Assembly (NCBI GenBank): GCA_022113835.1
Contig: JAILWY010000010.1
Span: 6,101,501 to 6,165,500, forward strand
DNA: 64,000 nucleotides
Reading direction: 5' to 3'
DNA from: Atopsyche davidsoni
Lineage: Eukaryota; Arthropoda; Insecta; Trichoptera; Hydrobiosidae
Each line of letters opens with the position of its first letter. Position 1 is the first letter of the stretch. A model generated the notes under the pieces. That model had not been told where the DNA came from, did no database searches, and saw only the letters and a list, made by a program, of their open reading frames with translations. Both the position numbers and the translations under genes were made by a program. Positions 1 through 11,845 of the stretch are shown in pieces.

Positions 1-2130
1 AAACTACCACGTGAATCAAATATTTTCCGGCGTGATTTTCAGTCGTATGAGAGCTAAGTCAACCAATTATAACGGATTACTTCATCGGATCAAATTTGTC
101 GTTGGCAGACGTGCTATTAGTCGAGTACTCACACCGCATTCGCTCCGAGCGGGTGCGGAGCTTTCACCCTGGGGTCGGAGCATTGCGTCTCAGGCTCTGC
201 TAATAATGCCACCGAGCTGTACGACGATATTAATCTGATCGGAAACTGCGAATTGATGTTCGATGTGCATATAACGTGAGCGCCGAATACGAAACGAAGT
301 TATTGACGAATCGGAGCGTTAAATCCGACGGACGGTTTCAATTTATCCTGCACTTAATCGCCTTAACGACTTATTAAGTTAAGATGCGTCAGTATGTGTG
401 CTTTACAGTACTCCGAGAATAAAATGTTATTACAAATGATAATATCGCAAGTATTTTTTAAGCAAGAATGCAAACATGTTTTGTGGTTTTATTTTAAGAA
501 AAACTGCTTGGGTGTATAAAGAATTTTTATATGAGTTTTCTGTGAATCTGCAGACTGCTGTGAAATTTCGAATATTTTATTAAAACATACTAGTTTGTGA
601 TACACGAGCAGCAATATAATATTTTTATTGAAATAATAGGAATGCAAAGTATTTAAATTAAATGCTTAACGAAGTTAAATTTGTAAATATATTAGCAGAC
701 AAAGCATCATTTTACGGTGTTTTTTTTTATATGTTGTATTTATTTTTTAAAATATTTTAGACAGTAAAATAGTATATCCACCTGTGAAGCATAAGCATCT
801 TGATCGAGAGAACGAAAAATCAAGAAAGTATGTGCAAGATGACCTGCCCAGGCAATATTTCCAAATATAGTCGCCGGTCGGAGGAGCGAGTCAGTCACTT
901 CGCGATGTGGTTTTGTATGGGGTCCGCGTACAAGCGGTTTGGCGTCTTTGTCGTGGCAGGCTCTCGGAGACGCTGGTCGGAGGCTGCTCCGGCTGGACCT
1001 CGCAGGACCCACACTCAACATGGCACTCTTCAATTATCCCCACATCCTGGGGTGGCAGCTTTCACCGCGTTTCTATTCAATCTACCGAGAAGCTTTTAAA
1101 ACTGCCGTGAACTTATTTAATATGTGATTACGTTCTTATAAAAGCACCATTAATATGTTCTGTGAACATCAAATTATTCGCTCGATTTTTTTATTACTAT
1201 TATTTTGTATTGGTTTATGCAAGATAGGTATAATAGTTACTTTTATTTATGTCTGTATCAAAATAAAGCGTCTTTTATCAAACAAAGACATACGTGATTT
1301 CAATTACATTAGGTCAGATTTACACCTGGAGCGTGCAGATGGCAAGTTTTCAATTGATAGTCGATACAGTTGATTAAAATAATTAATCCGCCAGACCTTT
1401 GAAAGCTTAATTTTTATTTAGTTTTGTTTATTGGCTTTAGCAATCCAATGTTATAGTCACATAATTACTGTGAAAATTTTTTTTTTAACTTCTATCCCTT
1501 TTGGTCGTTAATTTTCTTAAATGTATTGAAATGAATATCGTCCACAATTTCAGTAATTGTCACGTTAATTTCGACTGATCCCAAACCCCCTGGAGAATTT
1601 CGTTATAATATAATAGAGAGCAGTTGGCCTTGACGGCTTGCTTAAAGCTTCTTGATGCTTCTACTAGATAACTAAGTAGATTTTGGCATTGATAATAATA
1701 AATCAGTTAATATGCATTACCGCCGCATAATATTTAACCTGTTCTTCTATAATAGTCAGGTTTAAAATAGACATTTACATAAACAAACAAACATTTCAAC
1801 TTTATTAGTCAATTAATATTTACTTTAAAAATTAAATAATACTATATACATTGCAGCTGGGATTCATAATGGATAAAATGAAATATTTATGAAGTTAGCC
1901 TACTGGCATCGAGCAAATCAATATGAGCTGGTGTTATATTAGGCAAATATTTGCATTTAATATGCTATTTTAGTAACTTCTCATTCACGATTATTAAAAA
2001 AATTCAAATTCTCAATTTATTGTCACTATAACGAAATTTCGTTTTGGTTTGTTGACGAGACAGCAATCCGTGGAAATTTGCATTTTAACTGCTAAAAATA
2101 AAAAAAATAATAACAATTTAAAGTTGTCAT
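1..2130. other. non-coding AT-rich block
   Basis: No exon with family resemblance or paired splice sites was found on either strand. GC-richer patches occur at 120-320 and 850-1,060, with short spurious open frames in the second. The rest is AT-rich. It is probably luna intron or upstream DNA. Confidence 0.5.
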
Positions 2131-2345
2131 AGCCCACGCGGGCTGTGGCGACTCTGTTGGTATGGAATAGTCTCCCGCGTGTGTAAGGGAATATGTATAC
2201 GTATGGTTACGAATTTATCTGTGCGCGCATTCCTGAGCTGTGCCATTACGTCACCAGGCAGGTATACAGGCTCGCAAGCAGCTTTTTGCAGGTACAACAC
2301 TGTCTAGGCGGCAAGCCGGCTGGGTATCGTCTTGAATCCGACCCA
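2131..2345. other. GC-richer island
   Basis: A sharply bounded GC-richer stretch opens with a small hairpin (AGCCC/GGGCT) and includes TTACGTCA, a variant cAMP-response-element core, near 2,244. No open frame is convincing. Confidence 0.3.
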
Positions 2346-2395
2346 ACGGATAATTACTTCAAATAAACACCACAACAGACAATTTAACCAGAAGA

Positions 2396-2575
2396 AAGTC
2401 TTTTTGATGGGTTTGCGTTTTATTTAATCATTATTTGTAATCAAAAAGACTTAACGTCAAATATTAGTAATTTTTATAAAAATAGAATATTCGCATTTCC
2501 CAGTGAATGACAATGGGCATATGTCAGTACTCCTATATGATTTGACGTTTAATGCATTCACCAATTGACATATGC
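2396..2575. repeat. cluster of nested inverted repeats (MITE remnant?)
   Basis: Three inverted pairs lie within 180 bp: AAGTCTTTTTGAT (2,396-2,408) with its complement at 2,440-2,452; AACGTCAAAT (2,453-2,462) with 2,540-2,549; and GCATATGTCA (2,517-2,526) with 2,566-2,575. Such nesting suggests an old hairpin-type element. I found no target duplication. Confidence 0.45.
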
Positions 2576-3288
2576 ATAAAGTGCCGTCTGCTTATTAAAT
2601 TGTAATGTTGTTTTATAAAAATAATGTTGAATTGCCTCTGTGAAGGATGGCATTATCATGTGATTATTTTTCATTCAAAAGAGAAAGCTTCAAACCATTG
2701 TTACGAATAATTCATACAGGCCGCAACACAATTCCATTCATATGCATGGCGCAGTTGTTCTCCCCATACAAATGACAACGTTTACAGGTTGCTACATACA
2801 AGGCATTTCATATTAAACGTTAACACACTAAATAATAACTTACAACTTCAGCGTGCTCTTCAACTCGTAATTGTATGAATTTGCGGGCCGCGCCGCCACC
2901 AGCAGAGCCTTATAGCGACCCAGCACTTCTAACGTTCTCGGCGAGAGCAAATTTTATTCTCATGCATTGAAAAAAACATATAAGTATGTAGATTTACCTA
3001 CGCTGCCTCACCAGTGTGAGCATAGTTATTCACGCACACCCACACACGGCAGTAACGCAAGCCCGGTTTCATAATAGTCAATGTGGAATTTAGGATATTT
3101 GTATTTAACAAACTTGAAAGCGCTAACGATTATGAAATACTTACGTGTAAGTTGCATTCAAATATTTAACGGCAGGGATTAGAATCCGGCTAAAATAAGA
3201 AGTCATTTACAAAAACCAACGTGTAGCTTGTTTCTTATAAGTATGTATTTATAAAAATATAGCTTCGATTTTATCGCAACCAAGACAC

Positions 3289-3326
3289 TTTCTTCTAATT
3301 CATTTTTGTAAATGAATTAGAAGAAA
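3289..3326. repeat. perfect 17 bp inverted repeat, 4 nt loop
   Basis: Arms TTTCTTCTAATTCATTT (3,289-3,305) and the exact complement (3,310-3,326) are separated by TTGT. This cruciform-capable palindrome has no apparent target duplication. Confidence 0.9.
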
Positions 3327-4599
3327 TTGACAAATGGTCTATGATGTTTTCTTTTGAATTATTTGTTCTTGATATAAATTTTTTGGTAATTTTTTCAAAC
3401 TCTCTGAAAAGCAAAACTTGATCATATATAAAGAAATAATCAGTTTAATGCAGTATCAATTTAAAACTTTAATGTTACGAATATTTTATAAGGAGTTTTC
3501 ATGGATATTACAATAACATATTATCGATCTACATTACAAATATAATGTTTTTCTTTTCTGATTTTGCTTATTTCATGTATGTTTAGCATTATATGATAGT
3601 TTTAATTACAAAGAAGTCGACATATTTGTATTTAAAAAAAAAAACTGAATTAAATTTATTGAACAGATCGTTTATAACACCAATATTTGATAATGACTTT
3701 GAATTAATTATACAACATTCCCTAAATCTTTCCACAACAAATCATTTACATAAACCATTCCCAAATGATTTAAATATAAAATCATTTTTTGAATAAGAAC
3801 ATGTTTTTATTATATATATTTAAGTAAAAATGAGTTATATTATTGTTAAAAAATACATTTCCTGAAACTGACTTCGATAATTTTACCATTGAATAGAAGG
3901 TTAATAAAGAAACAGATTAGGTCGGTTCTTGGTAAAATATTTGACTTTATTATTCACGGACAGATCATTGTTGATGCTCGAATTTTATCTCTTTAATCTT
4001 GTTTTTTGTTGTGTTTTCCTCAAATTAAGAACATTATATATATAAAATTTATTTTAACAATTTAACTTTTACACCTAATTAATGACACGAGATTTCGATG
4101 CGATTCTGAAGTATCAAAATTATAAAAAAAGTAATGATATTTGACAAGTTTCGATACGCAAGGAAAGATAAAAAAAATTATTATTTTTCTTTCTTCAATA
4201 AGCAAGCAGGAGACATCCAAGCACAGAAAATCTGAACGAGATGTCTATGAAGAATTAAATGTGTCAAGGCAAAAAGCAGGTAGGCAAGTAAGTAATTGAA
4301 AGCAATGAGAGTCAATTGTACCTGTCAGAATTGCGTCGGAGCGGGCATTGTTGGATGCAAGGAAATAACAAAATATATTTATCAGAGTATTTTTTTCATT
4401 AAAATTTCTAACAGAACTTAAAAAAAGAAAAAATCTAATTACTTTCACAGATTTATAAACATAGCAGCGAGCTAACTTTTGATTAACTAGACTGAAAAAA
4501 ACTTTAAGTTTCAAGATACTTTGTACAGTTGCACAACGATAATCCATTAAATACTTTTCAGCTCCTGACTGTTGTCAAATGGCATTTAAAGCAAATTGG

Positions 4600-4920
4600 G
4601 GTCAAGTAGTGCACCTTCTGGCGGTGTCGTATTGACAGTGCCAGTAAGGCTTATATTGCCGGTAAGTTGAAATCCACTCGGAATACAGCGGTACCTCCCA
4701 TTGTGTGAGGTGTCCAACGGAAGTGCCGCGCTCGCCGGCGAAAGGTCCTATGTCGCGAGTGCGCTGGCCCGGAAAACCCTTTGTCATAAACGAATAGGTA
4801 TAACACAAATCACTCCAAGTGCAATCGGAAACGGGGGATTTATGAAATACGTTAGATTGTACGCGGCGAGGAGACAGCCCCGAGGGATCATCGAAGGAGA
4901 GCGACTTGTTTTGGGTCTAA
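4600..4920. other. GC-richer island, function unknown
   Basis: About 320 bp are clearly GC-richer than the neighbours, with modest open frames on both strands (68 codons minus, 103 codons plus) that show no known domain and no good splice pairing. This could be conserved regulatory DNA. Confidence 0.3.
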
Positions 4921-7900
4921 AAAGAATTTTACTTATTTTCATATCGCAAACAACAAAGAAACAATATAAAATGCTCTCAATCGCCGTTTTTTCTATTAAA
5001 AATTTGGGGTAAAGTAAAAAAGATTCAATTCGTTGATTCAAAAAAAAAAAAAAAACAATACGTTCATCAGAATCATTAAAAGATTTTATTGTTGAGTGTT
5101 ATTCATATTAAATGAATAAAAATCACTAGTAAAAATAATAAAAACGAACAGTCGTTGTATGTTAAAAAAATAAAATAAAATTTTTATCTGGCGTTCGGAA
5201 GAAATTCAGATTATTTTATACTGTGAATTTTATTATTTGTATCCACTCAGTTTTTACAAGTTTTTTTAAATTTACTTTCAATCCGATAAAACCATTGAGT
5301 GTTATTCTATCCAAAACAAACAGCTTATCCTAGCATAGAGCAGATAAACATTCGCTTCGATTTAGATAGAAAAGAGGAATATACTCGTACTGATTGTGAA
5401 AAACACGGTGTTCTATTTCTCGTCACGTTCAGAATATGCGAAAATATAAAATCGTGGCATATGAAGTTTCTCGTTATTCGTGACCTATAAAGGGATCATG
5501 ACAATACATTCATTAAAATGATTTTTTGCGTTTAATGAACTGCAACAACCATGAGCTCGGCATAACGCTGCATGCAGTGTTTTCGGTGAACAAAATGTAT
5601 TAATACTTCTGGATTTTTCAGAATGCTTGCATAAAAAATTTAAATTCCTCATGTAATATGCCACTCTGCTACCTTGCACCAGAATTTCTGGGTCATCCTC
5701 AGAATAATGCAGCTTGAAAATGTAATGAATGTGCTTTTATTATCACGAGACAATTGCATAAGTTATAATCGTAAATTTTGTATCTGCATTTCATTCTGTC
5801 TTTACATTAAAAAAAAAGTTTTTGTTAGCACGCAAAATTAAAAATGATGCTTTTTTATTAAATCCCTAAGCTCAAAAGGAATAAACTTTTGCAAAAGATG
5901 AACTGTAACTCAGTTATTTTAATATCATTTTTGTACATTCACCGTATTTCCTCACTTATTAACGCGCATTTTCTAATTAGAGTTTTCAGATTATATTTTT
6001 GTATAAAAAATATATATGTAAACAAGGTTTTTTTGTGTGCGTATCTTTTCTCTCAAATAAAACTTCATACATAATCAATCGTAATACTCGAGTCCGTTAT
6101 CCATCTATCAATCTAAGATATCGAGCAATCTTTCCTTTCATATTACGGCGGTTGAACCTTTAAACTAAGGTCTTGTGTCAATTCATGAAACTCTTTCAAA
6201 TAGCTCAGTTCAGGTACATATTGAATATGAACTGGAGAGTTTTTTTATTCGTTGCCTTCTGGTCTGACGCCGAGATGTCCTCGCTAGTTTCAGGCCACTG
6301 CGTCCTGTGAATACTTCCCCAGGCGGCTCGGAGCTCCTCACTCCATTTCCACTATCAGCTCAAGGTTGATTTGCCCTCTTTCCTATAAGACCGAGTCTCG
6401 AAGAAAACAACTCGAGAAGAATTTTGCTTTCTTTTTACAGCTTATAATGTTGAATTATAATTCAATTTATCTCTAGGCAAATTCACGGTAAAGCAAGGTT
6501 GAAGTATTATGTTTATAAATTCAATTTAATGTTATTGGATATTTGTATTCAATAATATTCGTATTTATTTCTTAGAGCATGGAGTTATATTTATTAAAAA
6601 ACGTATGTTGAAATTTTCAAGTAAAACATTTTAATGTAAAGCTTTTCTTTGAAATAATATATTCATTGAATAATTATTTTTTTTGTAAAGATCTTGTTTT
6701 ATTTATTCTCGTATTTTAAGCAGTGATTTAATCATCAAGACGTTTTTGTATCTCTTTTTTATGTTTTTATATTGTTTTCATTATTATAACTTGTGAATAT
6801 TAAAACCTTACTTTTTATGTTTGGGCATTGAGCATAATATTACATTTTCTAAAATTACTCTCGAGTACTAAGAAATCTCCCAGCATTCAAGAAGAGTTCA
6901 ATATGTTTATAAAACTTAATATAAGCTGAATTTGAATTTGGTTTTTTATCTTTAATATTAAAAGGCGTATAATATTTTCCCTACATTTTCCTGGTAGTCG
7001 TATTTATAGAAAATACCAGTATTTTCATATTTATTCTCTCACTCACAGACTCTCCGCCTTTATAGAGTACAGCTGTAACCCCTTGATAGTCCCAGGTCTG
7101 GCGTCCTTTCTATGTACCATTTTTAGCCCTCTTCCCAGGAAGTGCATTTTGTTCATAAGCTCCTCTGTAAGTTGAATTTCCAGTAGCGGGTAATATAAAA
7201 AAAGCAAAACTTCTCACATGTCTGGGACCAACATAAGGCAGCTCGCTTCATGAACACCCGAGATCGAAGTCTTCTAAGTTTTATTGAACATCACTTTGTC
7301 GAAACAGACGAAGGTATTTGCAATAACATTTACTTGCGGCTCCTTAGCGATGTATTTATTTAACATTGAATATAATATAATAATTATTTTTTATAACGAA
7401 AAGAATGTTTAAATGTTTGATATTATATAAAAAAATACTTTATATATTTACGGGTGGGCTTTGGTAAGTATGCTGTGCTTGTATTTTTTTACACAAAATC
7501 AATTTATGTCCCTATGAATAAATATTTTATAAAGACTTGCCAAACTGACTCGGCGGGCGGTAATTTTTTTATCTTCTCTGAAATTAAGTTGCGAAAGTTG
7601 TTTTTTTCCAGTTTTCCTTATTAAGCAAAAGTTCTTAAAATATAGTAAAAAATATCCCAGCATTTGTGATTTATTTTTGATAAATGAAAATAAAAAATAT
7701 CTTAATTATGTAATAACTAAAGTAAATGTTCAATCTTAAAATCAGATTGTATAATACTACATTAATATTTTATAATATTTGAATTCTTTTAAATTCAATA
7801 TCATTTAGCAAACGGCGTATTTCATAATTGTTTTCTTGAAAATTATATTTGATGAAGCTTTCTTGAAAATAAACAAACTTTTTCAAGTTGATTGTATTTA

Positions 7901-9032
7901 ACGAACAATGGAAAACTTTTCCGTATTTTTACTGGCCATGGTTCGATGCAACAATACAATTTTTCTTAATCTATTTTATTATATATAAATGAAGCCTTTC
8001 GTTTTTATTTTACGGTATGAAAAAGTACTTAAAATAATATCCTTGTGAAAGAACTTTGCCCGCCTCTCCGTTTAAACGCTGAAGTCTTATTTTTAAATAA
8101 ATCTTCGTTTTGGTTGTACAATAGAGCGTTTTTGAAATGTGAAACCAATCGAATGAAATTTTAAGAAGCTCCCAGCTTTGCGCAGTAGAGAAAAGCACTC
8201 CCGACCTTATTTTGTAGAAACTATCGCCTGTCCTGCAGCCGGCGATCAAATTAAGTGTTCGCCTTTGAATCGAGTTCTTTGAGTGATTCACGTTAGGGAA
8301 CATACCGAGCGAGTGGAGCTTCTCCTCTCGCAGGCGTGCATGTATGATCAATCGAATGCGCACCAATAGTAATTTGAGTTCAGTCAAGGGGATTAATTCA
8401 AAAGAAAAAATCACTCCATAAAATTCGTACTTACCTCATCTTGTCTTTAATTGAATATTATTTAAGAGCCACGGCACCACCTTTAAGTGATTAATTATCA
8501 GTTCACCCTCCTTGTGAAAAGCCCAACAGCAAAATGTACAAAAATTTAATACTCAAAATATAATTGTAATTCTTCTCTACTGTGCATTACTGAAAAAAAA
8601 TCCTGGTTTATATATATTTATTTTGGAATCGTTTGCCAAATATCTTTAGAATTCCTTTCATGGTATTAGAAATTCGAATCAATTTAATAAATTATTCCAA
8701 ACTTGGGGAAAATCTTTACCGGGACCCTTTTAAACCATTAGAGACCAGCGGCTCTTTTCTTTGGTAAAAGGTCGGAAGCACTTTATACTCACAAATTTTC
8801 TACGCAAGGATTGCTTGTTAGTTTACCTGTCTGTTTTGAATTACACACGAACTCTTTTTCAAATAAAAAAATCTACTTCCTGAATAATTTGTGTAAGTTG
8901 TATAAATAATCCCGAACGAAACAACTGTAAAACTGCAACTAATATTTTAAACCATATAAATACTATTTATGAATTGGTCAATCAGATGCGTATTTATTAC
9001 CCATTACGGGTTTATTATATTATTACTAATAC

Positions 9033-9145
9033 GATTAGGCACATTAGTTCATATTAAAGAAACTCTCAGAAAAATATCATCCCACACAAATTTTTCTGAG
9101 AGTTTCTTTAAATCATCTTCTATATATTAACTAATGTGCTTAATC
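9033..9145. mobile_element. hairpin MITE-like element
   Basis: The outer arms of 17 bp (9,033-9,049 and 9,129-9,145, one mismatch, core GCACATTAGTT) enclose inner arms of 22 bp that are perfect complements (9,054-9,075 and 9,090-9,111, core AAACTCTCAGAAAAA), with a 14 nt loop. The nested-arm design fits a foldback or MITE element. No coding capacity and no clear target duplication. Confidence 0.7.
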
Positions 9146-9339
9146 ATACATAACAGTCTCTGTTGTTTCTTAAAATGTCTAGCTGTTTTGTAGTTTGGTT
9201 TTGGACCGAAAATGATAAGTTTAGGAAATGCATAAAACGTTCAGTTGTTTATAACCATTCGTTTGGTTTTAGACTGCGAATGATAGGTTAAGGTTTTGTT
9301 TGGTTAATATTCGCAAATCCCTCGGTCATAATTTAATTA

Positions 9340-9600
9340 TAGTCAGAAGATAGCGATGGTCTCGCGGTAAGCCCTCGACCGCGAGGGCCGGCACGTCGGT
9401 TCGGCTCCTGCGCGGAGATCTCCTCCGTGACAGAGTCATTACCATTATCTCCCCGGGCGAGGAGAGCGCCCGAGCCGTCTAGTGAACGGCAAACATTTAT
9501 CGCCCGATCGGATTTTATGGACGCTTCGATGCCCCTCTGTCTGCCTGAGCCGTGTCTCCGCGAAGATGACGGAAAATCGATGCTCCAACAGTTCTGAGAT
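9340..9600. other. GC-rich island
   Basis: Roughly 260 bp of high GC with a short inverted pair CCTCGACCGCG/CGCGAGG near 9,373-9,386. Open frames cross it on both strands, as expected of GC-rich DNA. It may be a regulatory element or a non-coding exon; a GTAAGC donor-like site lies at 9,370. Confidence 0.3.
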
Positions 9601-11785
9601 AATTTTAGCCTCGTCATTAGTATTATTGCCTTGCGAGTATTGCTTACTTTCACAAATGGAAATAATTCGATACAAAAAGAATACTCAGCAAATTACACTA
9701 CCAAACACTGTAAAATCAAATCATTTGCCATTGTGCCATTTAATTTTTTTTTCTATCTACATTAATTTAAATAATGCGATGCCAATAAACAAACGGGGTA
9801 GAAAGAACTTACTTATTAATAAGATTAATGTTACAATCAAACGTATTTGATTTGATTATTCATATTTAAATACAATTATTTTTATATGATTTTCTATATT
9901 TTAATACGTAATTTTTTTTTTACGTCTTCAATACATTTATGTTGTAGCGTATTAGCCTTATAAGGTAAGCTCATTTTGTCGACGGTCAATTTTTTGGCCT
10001 TTACTTTGATGTTGTCTGTGACTGAGAGTAGCTCTTTGAGATTTTACCAAAAATTAAACAAAAATATACACTTAAAACGCGTGTCACTATCAGTGCAAAG
10101 GGGGGAGAAAATTGAGTCTGGACAGGACTGCCGTCACATTTTCAAGGCATAAAGCAATTACAGCTTTTTATATTTATTTTGTGTATCTAAAAACCCGTTT
10201 TATATTATACGTACTTTGTAGTGTACTCTATTACATAATTTAATATTTATTTCAAATTTATAAAATATAGTCTTTGAGTAAAGTACTCTTTTAGAATTCA
10301 TGCGATTATTATTGCTGGCTGTCATAGTTTATGTGTAAAATAAAATATGTTATGCATTTAAATGAAAATATTAAGTATATTATTAGCTGCTCAAAAAAAA
10401 ACGGAAACTTAAAAATAATAACGTGAGAAATTCGATTAAATTTTTCACTAGAGAAATGAAACGGTACAATGAAAAATTCAGCTTTCTTAAAACAGTTACG
10501 CGAGAGAGGTACGCGGAGCATTTTATCTTAACGTGATTTTTTGGTAAACATAATTAAGGATTGTGTTCCTATGAAGCGTGCCGTGGCTGGGTATCGTGTT
10601 CACGTTCATAGCAGGAAAGGACAATACCAACCGAAGGCTCTCCCTCTGTAAGATTACCAGTCTTTGTAAATTAAATCCGAGAGTGAAAACTCTGAGAGCT
10701 GACACTTCTAAGGATTGCGTTCTTTCTCTAATAGGAAACAAAGTAAATTTTCTTTTGGTTTTATTGTTTTGTAAATTCTAAGATCTTTATAATGAATGAC
10801 GTTTGAGTTTAAAAGTACTGCATTACAAAAAAATAACAAAATAATAATTTTCTCTACGAAGTAACTTAATCTGTAAAAAATGTTCATTTTAAATCAAAGT
10901 AAAGGAAAATAAAGTTTGTTTTCAACGCGGTAGTATAAACGTCTTTGAAAAAATGGAAAAGTACTGCTTGTAGTTGTTGAGTTAATTCATTCTTTCTGTA
11001 TTTATGAGTAGGATTTTGCTTCTTTCACTAAACATTTATTTGAATTTGCAAAACTGGCTGTTTGTTTATTTATAGTGTCATATTGACATAGAGTTGCATT
11101 TTTTATTTCTTTGTCATTATGATGTTTGTTATTGTTACCTAAACTGATTCCGTGATGTATTATTTATTTAAAATAAATATTTATTTATATGCGAGTGTTT
11201 TTCAAGATATTATTCAAAAAATCAGTTCTTATATATTTATTACATATATTAATTAATTAAAATTTAAAAATATATATTTGATATTTTTATATGTATATTA
11301 ATTTATATTTATCTTCTATAGTGTTTTGTAGTTGATTAATTGTATTTTATTTCACTTAATGCAGGATTCATAAAATATTCATGGTGTTTTTTTTTTTTGT
11401 ATATATTATATAATTATGATATTATATTGTTAGTGTCACGAAAACATGTCTTATAAATTAAAATGCGACTCCACCCAGCTGTGTCTGTGATTCAGAAAAT
11501 TTTCTGCTTTGAAACTATATCGCAAAATTTAACAATCAAAAGTAATGTGCTTACATGGAAAAGCTTTGTTTCTCAAGTAATGATGGGTTCAGGATTAAAA
11601 TAATTCCGTATTATTATACAATTTAGTATAATTATATGTAAATAGATAATTAGATATCCGTTTGCTGTATTTTACTATGCGAGTTAATACTAAATTGAAT
11701 GAATTGTTGTCTACAAAGTTTACATAGAAATTAATTTAAACTGTTGAGGTTTCCATTACGAATACATTGTTTTATTCTGTTTCAG
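9601..11785. other. non-coding AT-rich block
   Basis: Strongly AT-rich, with homopolymer runs and no recognisable gene. A donor-like AAG|GTAAGC at ~9,964 lacks a plausible acceptor. Confidence 0.5.
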
Positions 11786-11845
11786 GTAAACATATGGAGC
11801 ATAGTAGTCACGATCAGTATGTGAGAACGTTTACGGGTTTAGCCG
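11786..11845 (+). other. candidate 60 nt cassette exon (unproven)
   Basis: A strong acceptor (TTTTATTCTGTTTCAG ending 11,785) and a consensus donor (GCCG|GTAAGT, 11,846) enclose exactly 60 nt. It is open only in the phase-1 frame, where it would encode about 20 residues including KHMEHSSHDQYVRTFTGLA; the other two frames have stops. The phase 1-in, phase 1-out symmetry would allow inclusion or skipping without a frameshift. It does not match the known luna N-terminus, and the luna exon at 54,934 is entered in phase 0, so it cannot join directly to that exon in frame. It may be a 5' UTR exon, belong to another transcript, or be chance. Confidence 0.3.

Larger units (their letters stand above)
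2591..9032. other. non-coding AT-rich block
   Basis: No gene recognised. GC-richer islands occur at 2,880-2,950, 4,600-4,920, 6,270-6,380 and 8,220-8,350. A 16-base A run lies at 5,040-5,055 and one long perfect hairpin at 3,289-3,326. A 134-codon minus-strand open frame at 8,010-8,414 has no recognisable domain and is regarded as chance. Confidence 0.5.

Noticed and set aside
5040..5055. A-run as the tail of a retroposed gene or SINE
   Set aside because: The preceding 400 bp matches no gene or SINE I recognise, and no target duplication flanks it.
8010..8414. 134-codon minus-strand open frame
   Set aside because: No domain or splice context, and composition like the surrounding non-coding DNA.
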